The translations under genes were made by a program, and so were the position numbers. Below are positions 6,549 through 13,342 of a DNA stretch of 13,342 nucleotides, in pieces. Numbering within the stretch: position 1 is the first letter of the stretch; every line of letters starts with the position of its first letter. Below the pieces are notes generated by a model, which saw only the letters and a program-made list of their open reading frames with translations, was not told where the DNA came from and did not search any database. The stretch is from contig CAUAEH010000053.1 in NCBI GenBank assembly GCA_958427975.1, positions 1 through 13,342 of the forward strand. Reading direction: 5' to 3'. This stretch comes from an uncultured Collinsella sp. Lineage in GTDB: Bacteria; Actinomycetota; Coriobacteriia; Coriobacteriales; Coriobacteriaceae.

Positions 6549-9059
6549 ATGAACGATTCTGCTCTTAAGAGCTTCTGCACCTGGGCCCGTACGGAGCTCA
6601 TCAAAGGCGTGGAGGCGCAGATGGTGCGATACGGCATCACCGAACCTGCACCCGCGCCCGTTGGGTCCGAGACCGTCAACGGCCTGCCCCTAAGTCCGGC
6701 TGAGATTGAGCAACGCGACGAACTGCTGCGCATGCAGGCGGAGGTGGGTCACGAGGCGCTGCGCGACCGTGCGGCCTACACCTGGTTCAACCGCATCGTG
6801 GCCATTCGCTTCATGGATGCATGCGGATGGCTTCCCAGCCGTATGCGCATGCTAAGTCGTGCGGACGGCAGCCATGGCAGCGAGGCCGTGGAGAACGCAC
6901 TGGACGTGGAAATAACGACGGCCGATACCGATCGCATAGCCGAGCTCAAGATGGCGGGCTTGGATGAACCGTTGTGGCGCTACCTGTTTGTTGCTCAGTG
7001 CGAGGAGCTTGCCGATTGCCTGCCGGGCGTCTTTGAACGCGTGGGCGGAGCCATGGAGCTGCTGTTGCCCCAGGGCCTCATGATGGCTGACAGTGTGGTG
7101 GGCAAGCTCAATACCGTCCTCGCTGACGAGGACTGGCGCGAGGGCGTGACCGTTCTGGGTTGGATGTATCAGTACTACAACGCTGACGTTAAAGACGAGT
7201 TCTTCAAGTCCAAGCGCAAGGCAGCGGCGGCGGACATCGCGCCCGCCACGCAGCTCTTCACCCCCGAGTGGATTGTGCGCTATATGGTCGAGAACTCACT
7301 CGGCCGTCTGTGGATGCTCAACAATCCGGGGAGTTCGCTACGCGAGCGCATGGAGTATTACATCGAGCCCGATGCTGAGCACGAGGACTTCATTCGCATT
7401 TCGAGTCCCGAGGAGATAACCCTCTGCGACCCCGCATGCGGCTCGGGCCATATCTTGGTCTATGCGTTTGAGCTGCTCTTCCATATGTACGAGGAGCGCG
7501 GCTATCGTGAGCGCGAGATTCCCGAGCTCATTCTTACTAAAAACCTTGCAGGTATGGAAATCGATTCCCGCGCGGCACAGATCGCGGAGCTGGCGCTTGC
7601 CATGTGCGCCCGCGAGCACGACCGTCGCTTCTTTAGGCGTGGCGTTCGCGCCGACGTTACCGTGCTCTCGAGCATTCCGCTAGGGGAGGACGAGCTGCCG
7701 GGTAACAAGAAGCTCGCCGAGGAGCTGAGTCATTTGGGGGAGATCGGTTCGCTGCTCAATCCCTCAGAGGACGAGATTGACGAGCTCAAGGCTGCCGCCG
7801 CGAGTTGTTCCGATGACCTTTTTGCCGCTACGGCCAAAACTAAGCTCGAAAGCGCCGTCGCCATTTGCGAGAAACTGTCCCATCGTTTTATCTGCACCGT
7901 TGCGAATCCTCCGTATATGGGCAGCAGCAGCTTTAATTCATTCATGAGCAAGTGGATCAAGAAGAACTACCCCGACGTGAAGAGCGACCTCTGCACGTGC
8001 TTTATCGAGCGCGGTTTTAACCTTGTCGAGGATAAGGGCTACGCCGCAATGGTTACCATGCAGAGTTGGATGTTCCTGGGCAGCTTTGAGAAGATGCGCG
8101 CCAAGGTTATCGACAACAAGACAATCGTTTCCATGGCCCATCTGGGACCTCGTGCGTTCGATGCCATCGGTGGTGAGGTCGTCAATGTGACTGCCGACGT
8201 CATCTACAACGGCCGCGCGGCATGCGAGGGTGCCTATGTTCGCCTCGTCGACATCAACGGTAGTGAGGCGAAGCGTCTCAAGCTGCTCGAGGCGATCCGA
8301 GATCCCGACTGCGGCTGGTTCTACCGACGCGACGCCGACACCTTTAAACAGATCCCAGGCATCCCCATAGCCTACTGGGCCAGTGACGCTCTTCTGGATG
8401 CGTTTGGAAACGCAAAACAGCTCAGTGAGTATGGCAAGCCGCGCCAAGGGCTTGCTACTGGCGAGAACGCTCGTTTCGTTCGCGAGTGGTGGGAAGTCGA
8501 TGATTGCAAGAGCGTCTATTCCTGTGGATCTATTCAAGAGTCGATTGAAAGCGCTTGCAAGTGGTTCCCCTACAACAAGGGCGGTGATTTCCGCAAATGG
8601 TACGGAAATAATAGCTCAGTTGTTAACTGGGAGAATGACGGACAGGAGATCCGTAATTACAAAGACCAGAATGGTAGATTGCTTTCCAGGCCACAGAATA
8701 CAAACTGCTTCTTTAGCCCATCGATTACCTGGTCGAAGATTTCAAGCGGGTCCATTGCGTTTCGTTTTAAGCCTGCTGGGCATATCTTTGATGTGGCGGG
8801 CACGAGCGTTTTTAGCGACGAGGAGTCACTCAAGTATCTCCAGGGAGCTTGTAACAGCTCTGTGATCATGCGTGTCGCAAGCATGCTCTCGCCGACGCTT
8901 AATTTCGAGGTAGGCCAAATCGCAACCTACCCGATCATTCAGAACGAGGAACAGGAGCCGTTGGTCAACGACATGGTCGACTCGTGCCGCGAACTATCAA
9001 AAACCGATTGGGATTCGTTTGAAACCTCCTGGGATTTCAAACGCAACCCCTTGGTTTAG
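6549..9059 (+). CDS. pglX: BREX adenine-specific DNA methyltransferase PglX, N-terminal and target-recognition part (split gene)
   Basis: These 836 residues are the N-terminal two thirds of PglX, the N6-adenine methyltransferase that marks host DNA and sets BREX specificity. Family members are usually 1,150-1,225 residues. The conserved N terminus has WARTELIKGVEAQM and RDRAAYTWFNRIVAIRFMDACG. SAM-binding motif I is DPACGSGHIL (D294-L303) and catalytic motif IV is NPPY (453-456). LFTPEWIVRYMVENSLGRLW precedes the methyltransferase core. From about residue 610 the codons become more A+T-rich, as expected for an exchangeable target-recognition region. It ends ETSWDFKRNPLV and then a stop, exactly where intact homologues run on into the C-terminal domain found here at 9930-10899. 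The start is ATG 6549, with GAAAGG (6533-6538) 10 nt upstream. Without the C-terminal domain, activity is doubtful. Confidence 0.92.
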   Translation: MNDSALKSFCTWARTELIKGVEAQMVRYGITEPAPAPVGSETVNGLPLSPAEIEQRDELLRMQAEVGHEALRDRAAYTWFNRIVAIRFMDACGWLPSRMRMLSRADGSHGSEAVENALDVEITTADTDRIAELKMAGLDEPLWRYLFVAQCEELADCLPGVFERVGGAMELLLPQGLMMADSVVGKLNTVLADEDWREGVTVLGWMYQYYNADVKDEFFKSKRKAAAADIAPATQLFTPEWIVRYMVENSLGRLWMLNNPGSSLRERMEYYIEPDAEHEDFIRISSPEEITLCDPACGSGHILVYAFELLFHMYEERGYREREIPELILTKNLAGMEIDSRAAQIAELALAMCAREHDRRFFRRGVRADVTVLSSIPLGEDELPGNKKLAEELSHLGEIGSLLNPSEDEIDELKAAAASCSDDLFAATAKTKLESAVAICEKLSHRFICTVANPPYMGSSSFNSFMSKWIKKNYPDVKSDLCTCFIERGFNLVEDKGYAAMVTMQSWMFLGSFEKMRAKVIDNKTIVSMAHLGPRAFDAIGGEVVNVTADVIYNGRAACEGAYVRLVDINGSEAKRLKLLEAIRDPDCGWFYRRDADTFKQIPGIPIAYWASDALLDAFGNAKQLSEYGKPRQGLATGENARFVREWWEVDDCKSVYSCGSIQESIESACKWFPYNKGGDFRKWYGNNSSVVNWENDGQEIRNYKDQNGRLLSRPQNTNCFFSPSITWSKISSGSIAFRFKPAGHIFDVAGTSVFSDEESLKYLQGACNSSVIMRVASMLSPTLNFEVGQIATYPIIQNEEQEPLVNDMVDSCRELSKTDWDSFETSWDFKRNPLV
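9016..9043 (+). repeat. Perfect 9-bp inverted repeat at the pglX break point
   Basis: CGTTTGAAA (9016-9024) and TTTCAAACG (9035-9043) form a perfect inverted repeat with a 10-nt spacer, inside the codons for SFETSWDFKR. A third arm, GTTTGAAA, occurs at 9071-9078 just inside the inserted gene. The layout resembles a tyrosine-recombinase core site, but codon constraint (FE and FK codons) could produce part of it by chance. It ends 16 nt before the last base of the pglX stop codon. Confidence 0.45.
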
Positions 9060-9068
9060 GTGAGATTC

Positions 9069-9668
9069 ATGTTTGAAACAGTATCAGCAAATAAGGTTGT
9101 GTTTGTTGAATCTAATCCTGCATGGGTTAAATGTGGTTTATCTCAAAAGTCACTGGGCCCTGTGCTTTCCCCGCTTCTTAGGTTCTTTGTTGTCGAAACT
9201 CCAGCTCCGGGGCTGTCTAGCAGAAGCATTCCGGTATCTGAATACGGGTGGGATACTCCCTGGAGAAAACCCCAATATTTGAATAAAAAACTTAAGGCAG
9301 CAAGCTCAAATAAGTCTTTATATTGGTCTGCCGCGGCTGTTGGTGATATGGAACAGGCTTTGCGTAATGCTGATTTGTTTGATTGCGCTGGCATCGAGTC
9401 AAAGCCCTTCGAGTCTGCTGTCTTTTATGATGCCAAAAGCAATCAAACGATCAGTTTGTTTTATCACTTACGAAATGGATTTGCTCACGGCAGATTCTGT
9501 GCATTTAAGTCAAAGGGCGATATATGGTTCGCTATCGAGGATGTTGCGGGAAAACGAAAGGATGACCCGGCAGGTGACATCAAAAGACTCACTGCAAGAA
9601 TTCTAATCAAGAATTCGACTCTATGTAAATGGATGAAGCTGATAAAGGCTGGGCCTGATATTCGTTAA
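9069..9668 (+). CDS. Hypothetical protein with HEPN-type R-x4-H motif, inserted within pglX
   Basis: This encodes 199 residues from ATG 9069, chosen because AGGTGA (9058-9063) lies 5 nt upstream and overlaps the pglX stop codon, which implies translational coupling. A GTG at 9060 is the only other upstream option. The clearest signature is FYHLRNGFAHGRF at about residues 131-143. It contains R135-N-x3-H140, the R-x4-H catalytic motif of HEPN ribonucleases, in the RN..AHG form common in defence and toxin HEPN proteins. The C-terminal LTARILIKNSTLCKWMKLI (residues 174-192) also resembles the end of small stand-alone HEPN proteins, possibly the pEK499_p136-like group; this is from memory and unconfirmed. 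There is no signal peptide or membrane segment. Base composition is clearly more A+T-rich than brxC or pglZ, which suggests transfer. The function is inferred: an RNase effector, or a non-catalytic HEPN protein. Confidence 0.72.
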   Translation: MFETVSANKVVFVESNPAWVKCGLSQKSLGPVLSPLLRFFVVETPAPGLSSRSIPVSEYGWDTPWRKPQYLNKKLKAASSNKSLYWSAAAVGDMEQALRNADLFDCAGIESKPFESAVFYDAKSNQTISLFYHLRNGFAHGRFCAFKSKGDIWFAIEDVAGKRKDDPAGDIKRLTARILIKNSTLCKWMKLIKAGPDIR

Positions 9669-9703
9669 TGGGTTTCAGCTCGTGTCCGGGTATTTAGTTG
9701 GCT

Positions 9704-9904
9704 TTAACTAGTGAGCTGAGAAATGATATCAAGTTGTCTTTCCTTTACGCTTGATGCAGTTTGCAGGGTTTGGTTTGCGACTTCATGAGTCACTAGTGCG
9801 TTTTTGCAAATGCCCGATGCGGTGAATAGCTTTTCCAGAAGTCGATCGGTAAGGTCGGGGTATTTTTGGAGATTTCGATCCCCTAGTTTAAGCCTCTTGA
9901 CAAC
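9704..9904 (-). pseudogene. Possible minus-strand gene remnant between the pglX halves
   Basis: The reverse strand holds a stop-to-stop open frame of 66 codons. Its translation looks protein-like and charged, ending KYPDLTDRLLEKLF and then KERQLDIISQLTS before TAA (complement 9704-9706). There is no ATG start and no ribosome-binding site, so if real it is the 3' end of a gene whose 5' part was lost. I do not recognise the family. The rest of 9669-9929 shows no plus-strand gene. Chance openness cannot be excluded at this length. Confidence 0.3.
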
Positions 9905-9932
9905 TCATCAACAATGAAAGGATGGCCTCATG
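9904..9932 (+). promoter_or_regulatory. Ribosome-binding and start region of the detached pglX 3' part
   Basis: AAAGGA at 9917-9922 lies 7 nt before ATG 9930, which opens the frame that matches PglX. The preceding CTCATCAACAATGAA (9904-9918) matches CTCATCAACCATGAA at the start of the intact pglX (6539-6553) in 14 of 15 positions. The signals that begin the gene thus seem to be copied in front of its 3' half. This start decides against ATG 9922, which is in the other frame and would translate the first 48 codons wrongly. Confidence 0.5.
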
Positions 9933-10899
9933 GCCACTTTACTTCAAGAAAAATACGAGGCCCGCAAGGCCGAGGTCAATGCTCGCTTCGAGCAGCTTCG
10001 CAGTAACGAGGAAGAGCTCAACCGAATCTTTGCCAAGATCTACAATATGGAGGGTGAGGTGCCCCATCGAGGTCGAGGATAAGTACGTTTCGGTGGCGCG
10101 CATTTTCAATACCGCCGACGAGATTCCCGAGAGCTATAAGGGCAACAAATACGTGCGCACCAAGCGAGACGAGATCACCTCGCTCATAAGCTATGCCGTG
10201 GGCTGCATGTTTGGCCGCTATTCGTTGGATGTGGACGGGCTGGTCCTGGCCGATCAGGGCGCCACAGTCGATGACTATCTGGTCAAGATGCCCAACTCTG
10301 ATCATGTGACCTTTATGCCTGATAGCGATAACGTGCTGCCCATTACCGATGACGAGTACTTTGACGACGACATCGTGCGCTACTTTATCGACTTTGTGCG
10401 CACCGTGTATGGCGAGGGGACGCTTGAGCAGAACCTAGCCTTTATTGCCGAGGCACTCGGCGGCAAGGGTACCTCGCGCGAGGTAATCCGCACCTACTTT
10501 TTGAAGGACTTCTTTAAGGACCACTGCCAGACCTATAAGAAGCGCCCCATCTACTGGCTGTTCGACAGCGGCAAGAAGAACGGCTTCAAGTGCCTTGTTT
10601 ACATGCATCGCTATCAGCCTGACCTGTTGGCTCGCATCCGCACCGACTATGTGCATGAGCAGCAGGAGCGCTACCGTGCCCAGATCGGGTATGCCAACGA
10701 TGCCCTTGTCAGTGCCGAGCGCGGCGAGCGCGTGCGCTTGGATAAGCGCATCAAAAAGCTCAACGACCAGCTCAAAGAGACCGTTGCCTACGAGGAGAAA
10801 CTGCACCACTTGGCAGACCAGATGATTAAGATCGACCTGGATGACGGCGTCAAGGTCAACTACGCCAAGTTTCAGGATGTGCTGGCGAAGATTAAGTAA
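9930..10899 (+). pseudogene. pglX: PglX C-terminal domain, detached and frameshifted
   Basis: From ATG 9930 the frame reads MATLLQEKYEARKAEVNARF, then NEEELNRIFAKIYNMEGEVP, which is the conserved helical linker of PglX. It then stops after 50 codons at 10080-10082. If one base of the CCCC run at 10062-10065 is skipped, it continues IEVEDKYVSVARIF and stays open to 10899. That stretch contains SYAVGCMFGRYSLD, DNVLPITDDEYFDDDIV, FIAEALGGKGTSREVIRTYFLKDFFKDHC and KRPIYWLFDSGKKNGF, all hallmarks of the PglX C-terminal domain. The 322 reconstructed residues plus the 836 of the 5' part give 1,158, a normal PglX length, so nothing substantial seems lost. A separate C-terminal polypeptide could in principle complement in trans, but only if the frame is restored. 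It ends 23 nt before pglZ. Confidence 0.88.
10062..10065 (+). other. +1 frameshift site (CCCC) in the pglX 3' part
   Basis: Codon 45 of the 9930 frame is CCC, followed by C. Dropping that C turns VPHRGRG-stop into VPIEVEDKYV, which matches the family. It is a single-base insertion, a sequencing or assembly error, or less likely a CCC-C site of +1 slippage by tRNA-Pro. Confidence 0.75.
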
Positions 10900-10922
10900 C
10901 TGCAGATACGGTAAGGATATTC

Positions 10923-13342
10923 ATGCCCAAGATCGATGTAGAAGAACAGCTCAAGCTGCGATTTTTGCAGCCGTTGTCCTCATGCGCGCCGCGCCGTGTG
11001 GTGGTTTGGCACGATGCAGACGGCGAGTTTGCTCCTGAGTTTGAGCGATTGGCTGCCGAGGGTTTCGACGGCGTGGGGGCCGATGCCGGCGTAATGCCTG
11101 CTCACGGTGACCTTGAGCGCCCGGTGCGCTTTGTTGAGGCCTGCGAGGGCCGTATGTTTGCCGTCAAGAAGCTCATCAACCGCGATGACCTTGCGAGCGA
11201 TATCTTGCTGTATCGCCGTTGCCCGCGCGGCAGGCTTGAGGGTGATTGGCTTGCCGATGTTGAGCTGTATGCCGATCAGTTCCAGGCTGACTATCTTTCG
11301 CTTTTGGCCGATCAGCTGGGCATCGAGAATATCGACGCCGTGCGCGAGAGCCTGCGCGAGCACAAGACGTTTTTTGATGCCAAGACCCGCTGCGCTAAGT
11401 TTGCCGCGTGTGTTCCGCATGCCTCGGGCGCATCCGATATCGAACTCGGCATCCTTACGGTGATTTTTGGCGGTAAAGAGCTTGGTGACGCGCGCCCCGC
11501 GTTTGTGCTGCGTGGCTGTATGACCATGCTGCTGCACGAGGGTCCCGAGGCGCTGGCCGAGTTGATGGACAAGTACTGCGTGCGCGATGTGCTCTCTGCC
11601 TTTATGCTTCGCTGCTATGGGTTTGAGGGACCGCTGTATGAGCGCGACTCATTGCTTATGCTTTCATCCCATGTGCTCCTTACAGCGGCGTCTACCGCGC
11701 TTCCCGAGGGAGCGCTCAAGGGACTCGAAAGCTATGTGGCTCCCGCCTACGGCCCCTATTGCCTTGAGGCGGTGCGCGCGTGGGACTAGGCCGCCGATAC
11801 CCAGGCGTCGAGCGAGGACCTATTTGAGATCTGTCGTTTGGTGGAGGATGCCCGCGGGCTCTTTGTGCGGTTTGAGGCTCTGCCGATCGATGCGCTGGCC
11901 TCGCTTGATGTGTTCCCGTGCGTCAATGAGGCTGTGCTCTCGCAGCTGTTCTGCTCGTTTGCCCAGGGTGCAGACCGTGTTGAGGACGCACGCGCCTTTG
12001 TGGCGCGTCGCTGCGACCTAAGCTGGTATCGCCGTGTCGAGAGCTACTTTGGTTTGCTTGCCGCTGTGGCCGATATGTGCGCATTTAGGCAGGCACATGC
12101 GGGCGGGTTCCATCTGGCGCAACCCCAGCAGGTGTGGGATGCCTATACGTCCGATTGGTATTCCATGGATGCTGCCTATCGCCATATGTGCACCGCGTAT
12201 CTGCGGGCGCGCTCCGTCGAGTGCGATACGCTCGAGGAGCCTGCCCGCGCTGTGGCGGACTGGGCGGAGAATCTCTACAGTAACTGGTTCTTGGCCGATG
12301 CCAATGCCTGCTGGACATCCGCTGCGCAAGGGGAGTGGGCCGATTGCGGCTACATCGAGGGTCCCGAACGGCAGGATGAGTTCTACTGGCATGTGCTACC
12401 CGCCTTTGTGGGTTCTGCCAAAACAACAGTCGTTATCGTGAGCGATGCGCTGCGCTATGAGGTTGCCCGCGACGTTGCGGCGCTGCTCGAGCGCGAACGC
12501 GGCGGCAACGTCAAGGTCTCTAGCATGCAGGCGGTCTTTCCCTCCATTACCGAGGTGGGCATGCCTGCACTGCTGCCGCACCAGGTGCTTGAGCTTGCAG
12601 AGGATGGCGCGTTTGTGTTGGCTGACGACATGCCCACTGCGACGACTCCGCAGCGCGAGGCCGTGCTTGCCCACGTTGAGCCTACAGCCCGCGCTTTGCG
12701 CTCGAGCGCATACCTCAACATGGCGGGAACCGAGCGCAAGGCGATGCTCAAGGACTCAAGACTTGTCTACCTCTACCACAACAAGATCGATGTCACGGGC
12801 GAGAAGGCCGCTACGCAGGATGACGTCTTCGGTGCCTGTGCGGACACCGTGGAGGAACTTGCTGCGTTGGCGCGTCGCGTGTGCACCGACGCCCCGGGCG
12901 CGCGTGTTGTTATAACGGCGGACCACGGCTTTATCTACACGCGCCGGGAGCTCAGCGAGTGTCAGATGCTCGGCAAGCCAGATCTTCCCTTCCTTGACGC
13001 TCCCGTCATGCACGGCAAGCGTCATCTGGTGGTGCCCAACGAGGCCGTGGCCAAGCTTTCGGACGAGGCATGCGGGGTGTTTGTTAATGTTGACATGGGA
13101 CGTTTGGGTGCCGGCTTTGAGGGGTTTGCCCCGCGCGAGAACGTGCACTTCAAGCGTCCCGGTGGTACTAACAACTACGTCCACGGCGGCATGAGCTTGC
13201 AGGAGCTTTGCGTGCCCGTTATTGGATTTTGGCGTGCGCGCTCGGGTTCCAAGGACTTTGTCGACACGCGCGCGGCGACGTTGCGCGTGCTAAGTGAGGG
13301 GCGCCGGGTGACCAACTCGCTCTTCTCGCTCAACTTGATCCA
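10923..13342 (+). pseudogene. pglZ: BREX alkaline-phosphatase-superfamily protein PglZ, interrupted by an in-frame TAG (runs off the right edge)
   Basis: The frame opens at ATG 10923 with AAGGA (10913-10917) 5 nt upstream and reads MPKIDVEEQLKLRF, then RRVVVWHDADGEFA, the usual PglZ start. After 288 codons, ...VRAWD is followed by TAG (11787-11789). The same frame then stays open for all remaining 517 complete codons to the window edge. The PglZ catalytic domain lies after the stop: VVIVSDALRYE (D508), VFPSITEVGMPALLP (T543, candidate nucleophile position), ITADHGFIYTR (D667, H668) and NNYVHGGMSLQELCVPVI (H754), the metal-binding pattern of the alkaline phosphatase fold. The visible 806 codons are close to a usual length of about 830-880. 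PglZ is essential for BREX, so a 288-residue product without the catalytic domain should be inactive. Native TAG, suppression or a base-call error are the alternatives. Confidence 0.9.
11787..11789 (+). other. In-frame amber codon in pglZ
   Basis: GAC TAG GCC interrupts an otherwise continuous PglZ frame. One substitution from AAG, GAG, CAG, TGG, TCG, TTG, TAC or TAT would produce it. No other disruption is visible in the gene. Confidence 0.85.

Noticed and set aside
7938..8537. 199-codon minus-strand open frame opposite pglX
   Set aside because: It is a shadow of the pglX methyltransferase region, whose motif IV and following residues are on the plus strand.
9897..9902. TTGACA as a promoter for the pglX 3' part
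   Set aside because: No -10 box at 16-18 nt, and a start site from it would fall beyond the ribosome-binding site.
9922..10065. ATG 9922 as the start of the pglX 3' part
   Set aside because: The first 48 codons from this ATG give a non-family, Arg/Ser-rich sequence. The frame from ATG 9930 matches PglX up to the CCCC site, so this start is an artefact of the frameshift.
1..13342. CRISPR arrays, tRNA or rRNA genes, transposases, integrases
   Set aside because: No regularly spaced repeats, no cloverleaf-like or rRNA-like segments and no recombinase or transposase coding sequence were seen on either strand.

Overview
The window most likely comes from a G+C-rich gut actinobacterium of the Coriobacteriia, Collinsella-like. 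This is inferred from codon use and general protein character and was not tested by a search. It carries the left and central part of a type 1 BREX anti-phage locus, placed next to a housekeeping gene.

Left edge (1-1355). The 5' part of serC (phosphoserine aminotransferase) lies on the minus strand and runs off the left edge. A very short minus-strand gene (882-1055) looks like an internally shortened Phd/YefM-type antitoxin with no toxin partner in the window. The leader in front of the BREX operon holds a strong imperfect hairpin and a widely spaced direct repeat.

BREX operon, all on the plus strand. The order is brxA (1356-2048), brxB (2050-2742), brxC (2820-6482), pglX (6549-9059 plus a detached 3' part at 9930-10899) and pglZ (10923 to beyond the right edge). 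This is the canonical type 1 order up to pglZ; brxL would be expected to the right but is not visible. By family knowledge, BrxC is the large ATPase, PglX the site-specific adenine methyltransferase that marks self DNA, and PglZ an alkaline-phosphatase-fold protein. BrxA and BrxB are small accessory proteins needed for defence.

What is unusual. (1) brxA begins with a run of 11 G near its start codon, a likely slipped-strand phase switch. The start codon with the better ribosome-binding spacing is out of frame at this tract length, so the sequenced copy may be in an OFF or weakly ON state. (2) pglX is cut in two, exactly between its target-recognition half and its C-terminal domain, by about 870 bp of A+T-richer DNA. 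That DNA carries a small gene with an R-x4-H HEPN-type motif, whose Shine-Dalgarno sequence overlaps the pglX stop codon, and a possible gene remnant on the other strand. (3) The detached pglX 3' part has its own ribosome-binding site and start codon, but is frameshifted at a CCCC run. (4) pglZ is interrupted by a single in-frame TAG and is otherwise open. Taken at face value this is a BREX locus that is phase-switched, partly dismantled and re-used as a landing site for a HEPN-type gene. Sequencing error at the two point lesions must be excluded.
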